A stretch of DNA of 64,000 bases from Symbiodinium natans (lineage: Eukaryota > Sar > Dinophyceae > Suessiales > Symbiodiniaceae). The notes under the pieces are model-generated. The model worked only from the letters and a program-made list of their open reading frames with translations, was not told the origin of the DNA and made no database searches. Within the stretch, counting starts at the first letter, position 1, and the number at the start of each line of letters is the position of its first letter. Below are positions 36,101 through 50,275 of the stretch, piece by piece. The position numbers and the translations under genes are program-made. Where the stretch lies: the NCBI GenBank assembly GCA_905221605.1, contig CAJNDS010000215.1, positions 62,001 through 126,000 of the forward strand, given 5' to 3'.

Positions 36101-36924
36101 CCCTAGACCCTAGACCCTAGACCCTAGACCCTAGACCCTAAACCCTAAACCCTAACCCGAAACCCTAAACCCTAAACCCTAAACCCTAAACCCTAAACCC
36201 TAAACCCTAGACCCTGAGCCCATTCACTCCTCATTTAAGCATATCGGGCTCTTTAGGAAGCTCCAAGGCCGGGACTGGCACGACCTGTCTTCGTGGACTG
36301 CGACTTTCAGGAGAGCGGGGGGTTTTTCGAGCTCCATAAGCTGGGGCCTTTAGGGTTCAGGGTTCATGGTTTAGGGTTTAGGGTTTAGGGTTACCCTACA
36401 CCCTTAACCCTAAACCCTAAACCCTAAACACTAAACCCTAAACCCTAAACCCTAAACCCTCAACCCTAAACCCTAAACCCTAAACCCTAAACCCTAAACC
36501 CTAAACCCTAGACCCTAAACCCTAAACCCTAAACCTCGGAACGAGCCGCCGCGGAACCTCAGAGCTTCCGCGGGAGGAGTTCGCAGATGCCTTGGCGAAG
36601 GAGATGGAGGAGGACCGTAGGGTTTAGGGTTTAGGGTTTAGGTTTTAGGGTTTACGGTTTAGGGTCTAGGGTTTAGGGTTTAGGGTTGTCTCCTGGGCGC
36701 CTGAGCATTTTGTAGGGCCTTTTGTTGTTTAGTTCTTGGCTTTGGTTTTAGAATTCGAAGGTTCTTTTTTTGGATGTTTGAAGTTCTTGTTTTTTAGGGG
36801 GTTGGATTGTTTTGTTATTGCTGTGTTTGGGGCTTGGCTTACCATATGTGTTTGGGGTTAGGGAGTTTGAGTTGATCGTTTTCGAGTCTGGAGTTTAGGG
36901 TATAGTTTACCATTATCTGTATAC

Positions 36925-36962
<38 letters not shown>

Positions 36963-39900
36963 CCATCTATTTGTTGGTGAGTGTATGTATGGTTCCGTGT
37001 CGCCAGTGCCACGCTCCCCCACCTCCCCACCCATAAACCCAAAACTCCCATGCAAAGCCTCAGGCCCTAAAATCCAAATCCTAAACCCCCCCCACCTACC
37101 ACCCTGGGGAATAGAGGGGGAGAGGGAGACCTTGGGGGTTGGTGGGGGGACTGGGCCATGGGTTTATCAGGGTCTTAGGGCCATACCCTAAACCCTACAT
37201 GGATCACGTAGGGTGTAGGGCGAAAGCGTACCCCTGAACCCTAAACCCCAAACCCCAAACCCCAAACCCCCAGCCCTAGCCCTAAACCCCAAACCCTAAA
37301 CCCCAAACACTGAGTTTAAGAGCCTCCGGCTCAAGCCGCCGACCCCGCTGGAGCATAGTTGAAAGGTCTAAACCCACTGTCGGCTCAAAGGATGCTTTCC
37401 TCATCGCATGGTTCGAAGATCATCCCTGCTCGGCATGTGAAACGTTGGGGGGGGGGAGGGGGTGGCACCAGGACCCAAACAGCCCACAAGCGGGGGGTGG
37501 TGGGGGGGGGTAGGGGGGGGGGTAGGGGGGGGGGGGGGGTGGGGGGGGGGGGGGGGGGGGTGAGGGGGGGGTAGGGGAGACCCTAAACCCTCAACCCCAA
37601 ACCCCAAACCCCAAACCCCAAACCCCAAACCCCAAACCCTAAACCCAAAACCCCAAACCCTAAACCCTAGCCCTAAACCCTAAACTCCAAACGCCCAAAA
37701 AGTCGACGCACAGGACCAGGAGGCACAGGCCAAGCTCGGTGCCACCGTGGCGGCCATCCGGCGGCTCTCCGCCGGGGCTCCTGCGTTCTTCCCTCTTGAG
37801 GAGGTAGGTATGTGGCAGGGTTTAGGGTTTAGGGTTTAGGGTTTAGGGTTTAGGGTTTGCAGGGTTTAGGGTTTGGGGTTTGCAGGGTTTAGGGTTTAGG
37901 GTTTGCAGTTTTTAGGGTTTAAGGTTTAGGGTTTAGGTTTTTTTTAATTATGGCCTAGGGCTCAGCTCGGGTTTCGGGATGTTTGTCTGGTGAGTTTAGG
38001 GCTTGTTTAGGAGGTCAAAGCTTAGGACGGCTTTTTGGTTCATGGCTTGGGGCTTTGGCTGGTTTTGGGTTTAGGGTTTAGGGATTAGGGTTTAGGGTTT
38101 AGGGCTTGGGGGGGTTTAGAGTTTAGGCCCTAAACCCTCACGTTCTTTCGGCTCGTCTTTCGTAGTCGTAGTTGTAGTCGTAGTCGTCGTCGTAGTTGTA
38201 GTCGTAGTCGTAGTAGTAGTAGTCGTCGTCGTCGTCGTAGTAGTAGTAGCTTTCTGGTTCAAGGTTTTAGGGTTTAGGGTTTATGTTTTACAGAGTGGTT
38301 GTTGCCAGAAAATCAGGTATCTTACATAATCTTTCAGGGGTTTACCGTAGCGGGATAATTCCAGCATCCCCTACTAGGATACCTCATACCCTTCTACCCT
38401 CATACCCCCCTGATACCCCTAAACCCTAAACCCAAAAAACCTTGTCCAGCAAAGTATTGCTACATCTCCCCTCCGGCAACCCAAGCCCGACACCCTAAAC
38501 CAAATGAGAACTGGAGCCGTTTCTAGTTGGACCTATTTGGACCTGCAGTTTCCGGAGGCTCCAACATTCAATGAACTACGGGTTTAGGGTTTGGGTTTAG
38601 GGTTTAGGGTTTAGGATTTAGGGTTGGGGGTTGAGGGTTTAGGGTTTGATGTTTAGGGTTTAGGGTTTAATGTTCAGCATCTCAAGTCCAAGCATTCACT
38701 AGTCAAGAGATTATTCCAGAATAATACCCACCCGCCCGAAGAATCCCACAACATCAAGACAGTATTTCACTTAAAGAACGAGATTGCCCCGTAGACCAGA
38801 TGACCTTGCCCGTAAAAAGAATGACCTTGCCCAGTTACAAAATGACCTTGCCCAGTAAGAATATGACCTTGCCCAGTAAAAAATGACCTGTCCCGGTAAA
38901 AAAATGACCTTGCCCAGTAAAAATATGACCTTGCCGAGTAAAAATATTACTGGACAAGGTCACTTCTTTTGCTGGACAAGGCTTTTTTTCACTGGGCAAG
39001 GTCATGTTTTGCTGGGCAAGGTCGTTTTTTGGACCGAACGACCTTGCCCAGTGAAAATGACCTTGCCCAACATTTAAGTTATATGTGAGAGAGATTATTA
39101 GGATTTAGGGTTTAGGGTTTGGGGGGTTTCGGGGTTTAGCCTTTCGGGTTTGAATCATAGATCAGCTTCTTTCAGTTTTGAGGAACTGGTTCGGCCCTTG
39201 GGGTTTGCTACATTTTCCTTCTTGGTTTAGGAGCAGCAGATTGAGGAATATTTTTCTGTGTGGTTAAAGGGCCGACCTCCCCAAACCCCAACCTATTGGT
39301 TCTAGCAAGGAAAGGGGAAGGCAGAACCCCTTGAGCTTTACAAGGGGGAGAGAAGGCACCTAATTCCCTCACTCCCTGCGAAGAACCGGGGATTTGGAGT
39401 CTGGAGTTGTGGAGGGCCTTTAGAGCTTTAGGGCTTTAGGATTTCGAGTCTTTGTTCTTACCAGCCGTTGCTGGTGGGTTTAGGTTATTTAGGGTTTAGG
39501 GTTTGAGTTTTTTGGGAATTAGGGTTTAGGGTTTGCGGTTTCGGGTTTATTAGGATTTCGGGTTTAGGGCTTCGGGTTTAGGGGTTTAGGGCTTAGACAA
39601 GGGAACCCGATCAAACATGCAATTGCCGAATGTGAAGCTCTGCTAAGGTTGGGTCGTTGACTGGGCTACTTAACTAGAGGGTGTAGGGTTTAGGATTCGC
39701 CTTTAGGATTGAGGGTTTTGGTGCTCAGCTTTGTGCCTTCCGGTTTTGATTTCCCGAATCCCCCATACTGTGACAAATTCAGCGACCTGTGGCGCTACAC
39801 TGCAGACGCTTCAACCTCAAAAAGAATCCTGTGCGTGGTTCCATGGGTGCCGCTGTGCTGTGTGATACCAGACACTGATGCATCACCAGGGCCTTTCGCC

Positions 39901-41323
39901 CCAAATTACGAAACCCTAAGCCGAAACCCTGAACTTATAATTACGACACCCTAAGCCTTAAGCCTAAAATTACGAAACCCAAAGTCCAAGCCCTAAACCT
40001 TAAGCCTTCTAAACCCGAAGGCATGGCAAGCACGACGTAAGATGAAAGATTGTCACGCCCAGCTGGGTACACACAGGTTCCAGATGGGGTTGCTGACCCT
40101 AAACCCTAAACCCTAAACCCGAAACCGTGTACTGTATCAACCGAAGACTCCAATAACCGTAATTCTGGGAATGCTCCCAAAATCGTGTAAAGGGCCTTTG
40201 CTGTAATTTTAGGACCGGTCGCTATGGGAAATTAGAGTCTCTGGGAAATCTAGGCGCTGTGAGGATATACGAATGCTTGGTGAGGGGTGACTGCATCCTA
40301 TGCTTCGAAAGTTGGAGAAGCATACTTTGAAAACTAAGGTTTGGGGTGGCGGGCAACTATGCTGCCACAGGTGAGGACTTTCGAAACCCTAAACCCTAAA
40401 CCCTAAACTTGAAACCCTAAACTCTAAACCCTAAACCCTAAGCCCTAAACCAAACCCTAAACTCTAAACCCATCTAACCCCATCTAAACCCTAAACCCTA
40501 AGCCGTACGCCCAGGACCGGTACCTCATGCTCACGCCTCCCTATGTGGCACTTCGGACTGCACTGGGCAGCCTCATGTTTCGGCGCAGCTCGGGTTTTGG
40601 ATTCAGGGTGTCATCGCGCAGCTTCGGCTTGCAGCAACCCTAAACCCTAAACCCTAAACCCGAAACCCTAAATCCTAAACCCTAAACCCTAAACCCTTAA
40701 AGCCCTAAACTGGGGATTCGGGTTTTTAGAGAAGGGTTGGTGAAAGGAAGGCGTGAATTAAGGCTCTAAGGGCGCGGTGCCGTAGTGGGCACCAAGGCTG
40801 CATGGGCTGAGCGTTTAGGGGCGTTTAGGGTTTAGGGTTCAGGGTTTAGGGTTTAGGGTTTAGGTTTTAGGGTTTGGGGTTTAGGGTTTAGGGCTTTAGA
40901 ACCGCAAGCTTTGCGACAACAAACAAGCATCTTTGCTTCCCCATATGAAGGCTGCAATCACCAGATCACGTGCGCCTAAAATCCCAGAAGATTGTAAACA
41001 GGCCAACACAGGAGCCGAAATACGTTCAACAAAAAACACCTTGTACTTCATCAACCCTGCAAGATATTTACAATAATCGCTGCTCTGCTCAGTATATGCA
41101 TCCCCCATTAATTAACTAGCCGAACCTCTCCTCCCCCTCTCCCCCCCCCTCTCCCCCNNNNNNNNNNNNNNNNNNNNNNNNNNNNNNNNNNNNNNNNNNN
41201 NNNNNNNNNNNNNNNNNNNNNNNNNNNNNNNNNNNNNNNNNNNNNNNNNNNNNNNNNTCTCTCCCTCTCTCCCTCTCTCCCTCTCTCCCTCTCTCCCTCT
41301 CTCCCTCTCTCCCTCTCTCTCCC

Positions 41324-41354
<31 letters not shown>

Positions 41355-44300
41355 TTCTGTCTTTCTTTGAAGTGGGCGTATGGGGAGGTCTCTAAATTGG
41401 GTTCGCGTTTGGGGGCCTCTATTGCAGGGTGCCGTGCTCACTAGGGACCCACCCAGGCACTCTAGTTTAGCTCTCCAATCGCGTTCTCTCAGAGGGCATT
41501 AGGGCTTCCAGGATGCAGGGAGCCCCTTCCCTAAACGCTAGAACCCAAAACCCTAAAGCACTAAAACCCTAAACTCTAAACTCTAAACCCTCCAAAGCCT
41601 GTGCAAGCAGTCGAGGTGCTCATCACGCGCACCTTTGTGACCCTCGAGGGGCTGGTGGATCGCGCGCTGACCCCAGCCTTGGGTTTAGGGTTTAGGGTTC
41701 AGGGTTCAGGGTTCAGGGTTCAGGGTTTAGGGTTTAGGGTTGAGGGTTTAGGGATTAGGGATGAGTAGTTCTGGTTCTGGGTTTTCGCCGTTTGAAGCCG
41801 TTCAATGTAGGTTCTTTCGTTTAAGGTTCCAGGATTTGTTTGGGTGTGGGGCTTGGGGGATCGCTTGAGATGTTCCCCCTTACACTAACAGTCCTTCATA
41901 GGGATTATAGTAGGGATTATATTACTGGGATTGTAGTAGGGATTACAACCAGGGGGGGGACTTCAATCCCTATTAAGGACTGCTAGAATAAGGGGGAACA
42001 TGCCAAGGGACTGCGTTTGTTTCGCAGCTTGCTTCTCAAGTTGATGGGGGGCCCCTCTTTGCAGGTGTGGGGGTGGGGGGGGAGGAGGGCTTCTCTGAGC
42101 AAGCCTACACCCCAAATCCTAAACCTCTTAACCCTAAGCTTTCAACCCTAAACCCTTTCTTGTATTGCGCGCGGCGCGCAGTGAAAATGTGCACTGAGCG
42201 ACAGAGCTTCTACCTCTTCGAAGGGCTTTGGGACCAGCATGAACCTCTCTGGCCAGAACCTTTCGTGGGGTTTCGTGATTCGGGCTGAAGAGACTTGGGT
42301 CCGAGTCCCCGCACAAGGTGCCTTCTATCTGGTTCAAGTCTCTGAAGACTGGCCGTACAAACACTATGCCCATCTTGCAGTTGGAGCAGGACGCGGCATG
42401 AGCGAAGTCTCAAAGACTCCTTTGCCTGAACCCCCTGAGCCAGAGTTTGATCTTCCCTTTGGGATCCCCTACCAATCGCGTGACATTGCACGGAAACTCT
42501 CTCACCGGCTTGGCAAACCGGTTTAGGGTTTAGGGTTTAGGGTTTACGGTTTACGGTTTAGGGTACTTCTCAACCAATTGTAACTGTACGTGTAACCCAC
42601 TTTATACGGCCCCGAAAGTGCCCTAATCTGGCTCTAAGTACAGTTATATGTACAGCTATAATGCTAGAACTGGTTCATAAGTACCATGAACCTCCAGGCA
42701 GAGTTGTTGCAATGATACTGACAAGGCCATGCGGCACTGGGCTTCTCTGAGCAGGCCTAAACCCTAAACCCGAACTATACCCTAAACCCTAAACCTGAAA
42801 CCTTAAATTCTGGACCCGAAAACCTAAGCCCTTTGACACCGAAGACCCCCTCCGAAAGCACCGGCATCCCTCACTGCGGCAGGGCCTGTCACGCGAAGAA
42901 CTTCGGCGTGCGCAAACCCTAAACCCAAAACCCAAAACCCAACACCCTAAACCCTAAACCCTAAACCCTAAACCCTAAACCCTAAACCCTAAACCCTAAA
43001 CCCTAAACCCTTAAGTACCACGAACCTCCAAGTGGTGGCGTTTCGCGGAGGGTTTTCGAGCCCAAGGCCACAGCCACCGCCCTCAATGGCCCATCCTCCA
43101 GATCGAAAATGGCCTCCCCACGACTCAGGGGCTTAGGGTGGGAAACCTCCTGAAGTTCCACATCCTGAAGCCCCCTAAGCCCTAATTTCTAAATCCTAAG
43201 GCCCGAAACCATGTGCCCCAAATCCCCGCAAGCCCCGAACCCTTACCTAAACCTTAAAACGCTGAACTCCCTAAACCCTGAACCCTAAACCCTAAACCCT
43301 AAACCCTGAACCCTAAACCCTAAACCCAGAGAAGTCCGCGCGAGCGCCCCTCTGGAGCCAAGAGGTTGATCCCGACTACAACATCTACACCATGGTCTGG
43401 CAGCCCAAGATGCCTGGTAGGCGGTTTAGGAGGGTTTAGGGTTTAGGGTTTAGGGTTTAGGGTGTAGGGTTTAGGGTTTACGGTTTGGGGTTTAGGGTTT
43501 CGGGGTAACGACAAATACTCCTAGGGAATTTACATGGTCCCTTAGCATGGCCCCCTTGCCTTCCTCAAAGGGTAGTGAAATCTGGGCCCTTGGCACTTGG
43601 GTGTTGTAGGGTACGGAAGGGGTACGTATAAAAGGAAGCAGGGTTTATATTACTGTTTTTGGTGAGTGTATCCTTTTTAATATTGGTGAGTGTATATACC
43701 TGGTGTCCTTTTGGGGTACAAGAAATAGAAAATACCCGACTTCATATGAGGGTTCAGGGTTTAGGGTTTAGAGCTTAGGGTTTAGGGGTTCCCCAATTAC
43801 TATCGCCCCCATAGGATTTTTTATATATACCCAAAGAATATTAAACACCATTTTTTACTACGTCTCCAAGGAGAGTATAGAGTAAGTGCCAAGGTTAAGG
43901 GACCATGTAACTACCCTAGGAAATATATCTGGTCATACTCTTTTGAGGAAACTTATAACACTATGTACTTTTAAACTACTCATGAACCTTCAAGTAGGGC
44001 GAGGGGTTGAGTGGTTGCGTTTGGAAGGTGTATAAGACAGTCTTCAGGCATATGCACCCAGATATATGTATGAACCATCGCGCCTCCTTAGCTAATCCAA
44101 TCTTCTCTGGCCCGAACTTTAGGTATGTCATATTGGCCAGCCGTGGAAATCGTCAGAGACGACGTCGAAAGGGGCCCGCAAGGACTTAAAACCCTACTAA
44201 GGCCCTGTCCAAACCCTTTAAACCCGATTAAAACCCTATTGAAGCACTTCAAAAGCCTACAGTATTAACACCCCAATTCAAAATCATACTAAACCCCAAA

Positions 44301-45811
44301 CCCGATCAAAACCCTATCACAACTCATTAGCACCCTATGAACACCCAATTAAAACCTTCTGGGAACCCTTTTACAAACCTACGAAAACCCGTTTCAAACC
44401 CCATTGAAACCCCAAACCCCAAACCGGGCCCTAAACCCTGAACTAGAAACCCTAAAACCCTAAAACCCTAAAACCCTAAACCCTAAACCCTAAACCCTCA
44501 AGAGCCCAGGCCCTGCCAGTGACCCTGCGCCGGCTCCTGTGCCCAGCGACCAGCGAAGCTCGGGAGGCGCCCCTTGTGGCTTCTGGGGGTTTGGGGTTTA
44601 GGGGTTGGGGTTTAGGGTTTAGGGTTTGGGGTTTAGGGTTTGGGGTTTAGGTCTAGGGCTTGGGGTTTAGGGTTTAGGGTTTGGGGTTTAGGGGTTTGGG
44701 ATTTGGGGTTTGGGGTTTAGGGTTTAGGGTTTGGGGTTTAGGGGTTTAGGGTTTAGGGGTTTAGGGGTTTTGGGGGCTTTGCCCATGGTAGGGGGTGCCC
44801 AGGAGGTCGATTTTTCGGGGGTTCGGCTCGGGGCTCCCCGGGTGGAATCTTGAGGGTTTTTTTTTTGGGGTTTAGTGTTTAGGGTTTAGGGCTTGGGGTT
44901 TAGGGTTTAGGGTTTGGGGTTTAGGGTTTTGGGTTTGGGGTTTAGAAGGTTTAGGGTTTGGGGGTTTAGAAGGTTTAGGGTTTGGGGTTTGGGGTTTGGT
45001 CCTCTGCAAGGTTTAGAGGGTGTTTAGGGAGCACGGGAGACGAAACCCACAATGAAGAAAGAGACGTTTTGGTTGAGGGTTTGGGGGTGTCTTGTTCATT
45101 TAGGGTCTAACATTTAGGTCTGATTTTTTTGCGTTTAAGGCTTACCCCGAACCCTAAGCCCTAACGGAGGGCTTGACCCCCCCAGAAGCCTGGGCGCACC
45201 TTCTTGCGGTTTTTACGAGTTTGGGTTTAGCGTCTAGAGGGGGTTTGATTTTTTGTTTCTTTGTGTTTTGGGGTTTTGGGATGTTTGGAGGTTGCTGTTT
45301 TTTTTTTTTTGGTCGGTTTAGGGGAGGGCAAGATTTTAAGGGCTGTAAGAATAAAACCCCTACAAGGGACCCTGAGTCTTATTCCCCTGTATAACCCCCA
45401 TATATATATATATATGTATATCTAGTATGGCCCCTTAACCCCTAAATAGCCCCCAAAGGTCCCTTCTAAGGGTCCCTCCTTTAGTTCTAAAGTGCTGCTG
45501 AGGCTCCGGCGCACGCAGCCTGAAGCGCACTGGGTTTAGGGTTCAGGGTTCAGGGTTTAGTGTTTCGAGTTTAGTTAGGGTTTAGGGTTTAGGGTTTAGG
45601 GGCTGCCAATCATGGGCTCCTCCAACAGGGTGAGGCGACTGAGGGCCCAACATCCGCCCCAGTACTTTCCAAGCCCAAAACCCCATCTCAACCCCAAGCC
45701 CTAAGCCGTGAACCCCCCTAAACCCTAAACCATCCTGGATCTGGATAGCAGAGGCACTGCGCGAGCGCTTGCTGACAGAGGACGGCGAGGCAGTGTAGGG
45801 TCTGCTTGTGT

Positions 45812-45843
<32 letters not shown>

Positions 45844-48800
45844 GGTTTAGGGTTTAGGATTTAGGTAAGTTAGGGTTTAGGGTCTGCAGTACTTGAAGAC
45901 CTTCAAGTTCTAAGTAGGGCTACAGTACCCCAAAATAAGTTTACAACCAGTGATCGTTAGAGTTACCCGACTTCTCGCCCTAAACCCTAGACCCGAAGCT
46001 GTACTTAAGCCCACTTCTAACAACCCATGAATCTCCAAGTAGGGTTCAGAGATCGTACAGTTTCGGCTTCCGGGTCTGGAGCTTCGGGGAATGTAGGGTT
46101 TAGTTTTGGGACCGGGCCGCCCAGAGTTGCCCTGAAAAGGAGCTCCTCGTAACCCCCAGGCTACAAACCCCAAACCCCAAACCCCAGGGATTTTGTTGAA
46201 GACTTAGGACACCGGTTCGTCGCAAATCCGCTTGATGTGCAAGCCCAGCTGGCAGGACTGTTCATCGCCTGCGAATCTTTTCCATTGGATTCAGGGACGT
46301 TGGGGGGAGTATTTTGATTTCAACGACTCCACAAAAGATTTCTTCGGAGACTGAAGGGGGAGACGTCTGGACTGTGACTCTGATGAAGGTCGAAGAGGGA
46401 GTTGCAGATCAAGAAGCTTATGCAGCCGGCTCGAGACCTGGTACCTGCGAAGATTGCGATGAGCCTTACTGGCTCAGCTGCCAGTGATTGCAGATCAAGA
46501 AGCTTATGCAGCCGGCTCGAGACCTGGTACCTGCGAAGATTGCGATGAGCCTTACTGGCTCAGCTGCCAGTGAGAAAGAATATTCGGGGTTTGCCAAGAT
46601 TGATCAAGGAGATTCCAAGGTTGATGACTGCGATGATGGATGCCTACCTTTCAACCCTACTTACCAGCACACTAAGCCTTGGTAGCCCGGTGGTGCCCTT
46701 TTGCCCTTTCTTGGGTTCTGGGTTCCCTTATAAAGTAACCAACCCCTAAACCCTAAACCCTAAATCCTAAACCCTAAACCTTAAACCTGAAACCCTAAAC
46801 CCTAAACCCTAAACCCTAAATCCTAAATCCTAAACCCTAAACCCTAACCCTTATTGTGATTTGATTACTGGGCCAATAAGAAGCCCTGAACCCTCTTCTA
46901 AGCACCCATGAAGGCCGCGGCATTTGCCAGAACAGGGTACCCAGTATGTCCCCAAGATGCTGTGATCCTTATGATAGGTACCAACAAGAAGGTACCTGCC
47001 CCTATTTGGGGAAATCCTAAATAAAGACCGAATCTGGGACTCCCACTCAAAACCCTAAGCCCAAAACCTGCCTTGAAATGATTCCCACACCTAGGACTCC
47101 CACCTAAGACCCTGAGCCCCACAACGGCCTAGAAAGGAAACCCATACCTAGGACGCCCGCCTAAACCCCTAAACCCTTACATCGGCCCTGACAGGAAGCC
47201 CAAATCTAGGACTCCAAACTTTAAACCCTAAACTTTACACCCCAAACCCTACACCCTAAACCCGAAACCCTAAACCCTAAACATAAAACCCTAAACTCCA
47301 CTTGACAAGAACCCCAACTCTGGGACTCCCAAGCCACCTCTCCGCAAGGTGAAGTGGGGCCAACTCGAGGCGCACTCCGAGCTCTCAGCGTTTGGTTTAG
47401 GGTTTAGGGTTTAGGGTTTAGGGTTTAGGGTGTAGGGTTTAGGGTTTAGGGTTCAGGGTTCAGGGTTCAGGGTTCAGGGTTTAGATTGCATTCGGTTTTC
47501 ATTTTTTTGTTTGCTTTGTAGGGCATCTACAGGGATTTGACAGGGGTTTTGCACAAGGCTTTATAGCTTTTTGTTTACGCTTGTATGGTTTTGGAGGGTC
47601 TTCTAGGGCGTTTCTGTTTTAAAAGCAAATTCTTAGGGTTTTAAGGTTCTAAGGGTTTTGGGGGCTTGGGGCTTGGGGTTTAGGGTTTAGGGTTTAGGGG
47701 ATGGTTAGCTATAAGTAGTGTTCTAGGCACGCTAGATGAGGTTATAACACTTAGATGTAGCTACAACCACCCATGAACGAGCTTGAGGGTTTTTAGGGGT
47801 TAGGGTTGGAGGTTGAGGGGGCAAGCAGGGTGACAAAACCCAAAACCCAAAACCCTAAACCCTAAACCCTAAACCATAAACCCTAAACCCTAAACCCTAA
47901 ACTTTCCAAACCCTACACCCTACACCGAGAGTCCAGTGAGCCTCAGTCTGATGCAGGGACTTTTCCAGCGACCTGTGGGCAACACCTCGTCTGCCCAAGG
48001 CCATCCGCTTTGGGTTTAGGGTTTGGGGTTTGGGGTTTAGGGTTTAGGGTTTAGGGTTTAGGGTTTAGGGTTTAGGGTTTAGGGTTTAGGGTTTAGGGTA
48101 GCTTACCTGGAGGCGCATGGGTGATTTTGCTAGACGTAGGGTAACTTTCTCATTCAAGCTAAGAACTTCATTTGGGGTACATATAACCCACGTCAAACCA
48201 ATTGGTTCGAAGAGTTGTAGGGCTTTAGTTTGAGGGTTGCACCCTCAAATCTAAACCATAAGCCTTCGCCCCAAACGAGCAAAACCCTCAAACCCTAAAC
48301 CCTCAACCCTAAAGCCTCAACCCTAAACCCCAAACCCTAAACCCTCAACCCTCAACCCTCAACCCTAAACCCTAAACCCTAAACCCTAAACCCTAAACCC
48401 TAAACCCTAAACCCTTGGAAATCCTTCTAGGAGGCGGCAAAGTACAAGGCCATGCGGCGAGCAACCTGATCACACTCAGGTAAATGCCTGGGCGAGCCTA
48501 AACCCTAAACCCTAAACCCTAAGCTCTACACCCTAAACCCTAAACCCTAAACCCTAAACCCTAAACCCTAAACCCTAAACCCTAAACCCTAAACCCTAAA
48601 CCCGAAACCCGAAACCCGAAACCCTAAACCCTAAACCCTAAACCTTGAACCCTGAACCCTGAACCCTAAACCCTGAACCCAGAACCCTAAACCCTAAACC
48701 CTAAACCCTGAACCCTGAACCCTGAACCCGAAACCCTGAGCCGCAGCCCTAGAGCTGCCAAGCAGTCGGCCCAGAACTTGGCTCCACATCGCTCTCAATG

Positions 48801-50222
48801 AAGGCGAACCTGAAGCTGCCGAATTTAGGGTTTCGGGTTTAGGGAGGGTTTAGGGTTTAGGGTTTAGGGTTTAGGGTTTTGGGTTTGGGTTTAGGGTTTA
48901 GGGTATGCCGGACGATCAACTCGGGACACTTCTCCGGTTGTCCTTATCGAGGCGATCGCGATCACGGACTCGGCCTCCCCGAGTCTTTGGGTCCCGACCG
49001 AAGTAAGGCTGTTTTCAATTTATGACCATAGTCTTCCTACTTGACCCCCAAAAAGCCTGAACAACCCCCCAAAACTAACCGACGCCCTGAGCCTAAAGCC
49101 TGAACCCTAGGCCCTATTGAACCATGCACTGACTCAAACTCAAAAATCTCCTAGCACCTCAAACTCTAAGCACCAACCCCCCCCTCCCCCTCCCCTGAAC
49201 CCTAAGCCCCGAACTCCTCTTTAAATATTGCCCGTCTAAGTCTACAGGATCATAGAATCCGAAACCCCTAACCCCTCCAAACCTCCTAAGCCCCCTAGAG
49301 ACCCTAAACCCCTAGAAGCCCTACACTCCTAAGTCCTCTTCAACTACCCTAAGCCTAAACCCGAAACCCTAAACCCTAAACCATAAACCTTAAACCCTAA
49401 ACCCTAAAAGTTCACCAGCGCAAGTTTTTCAGGGAGCCGCTCCGTGCCAAAGGCTGCCGCGGCCTCGTTTCTAGGGCTTTCTAAAAGGGGTTTAGGGTTT
49501 AGGGTTTGGGGTTTAGGGTTTAGGGTTTAGGCTTCGGGGTTTAGGTATTAGGGTTTAGGGTTTGGGGTTTAGGTTTTAGGGTTTAGGGTTTGGGATTTAG
49601 GTTTAGGGTTTGGGCTTCGGGGTTTAGGTTTTAGGGTTTAGGGTTTGGGGCTTGGGGTTTGGGGTTTAGGGTTTGGGATTTAGGGCTTAGGGTTTAGGTG
49701 TTAGGGTTTGGGGTTTAGGGTTTAGGGCTTAGGGATTAGGGCTCAGGGTTTGGGGTTTGGTGTCCAGGGTTTAGGGGTTTCGGGTTTCGGGTCCCAGGGC
49801 GGATGGTTCGGACTATGAAGCTTTAGTAGTTTAGGTTTTGAGACCCCAAGCCCTAAACCCGCAACCCTAAACCCTAAATCCCTAAGCCCTGACACACTAA
49901 ACCCAAAAACCCTAGAACCCTCAAACCCTAACACCCCAAGCCCTCAATCACTAAAGCCTCAAACCCTAAAACCCTAAAGCCCTAAACGCTACAACCTTCT
50001 TATCGGGTGCTTAAGGGAGGGGTTTCACGGGATCTTAGAGAAGCTTAGGGAGCCTTAGGGAGGCTTAAGGAGTAGTGGGGAGTATTGGGGAACCTTGGTC
50101 GACACACCCCCCTTGAACCCCCCTCCCTTAAGAACCCTATACCCTTCTCAATCCTTACTTGAGAAGGTTCAGGGATGGCCCTAAACCCTAAACCCTGAAC
50201 CCTAAACGCTAAACCCTAAACC

Positions 50223-50275
<53 letters not shown>

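Noticed and set aside
38883-39077. 64-codon ORF (MTCPGKK...)
   Set aside because: Entirely within the GACCTTGCCC foldback repeat.
42840-42905. Kinase exon between exons 27 and 28 (DPLRKHRHPSLRQGLSREEL)
   Set aside because: Exons 27 and 28 join in phase without it and the family has no matching segment there; left unassigned.
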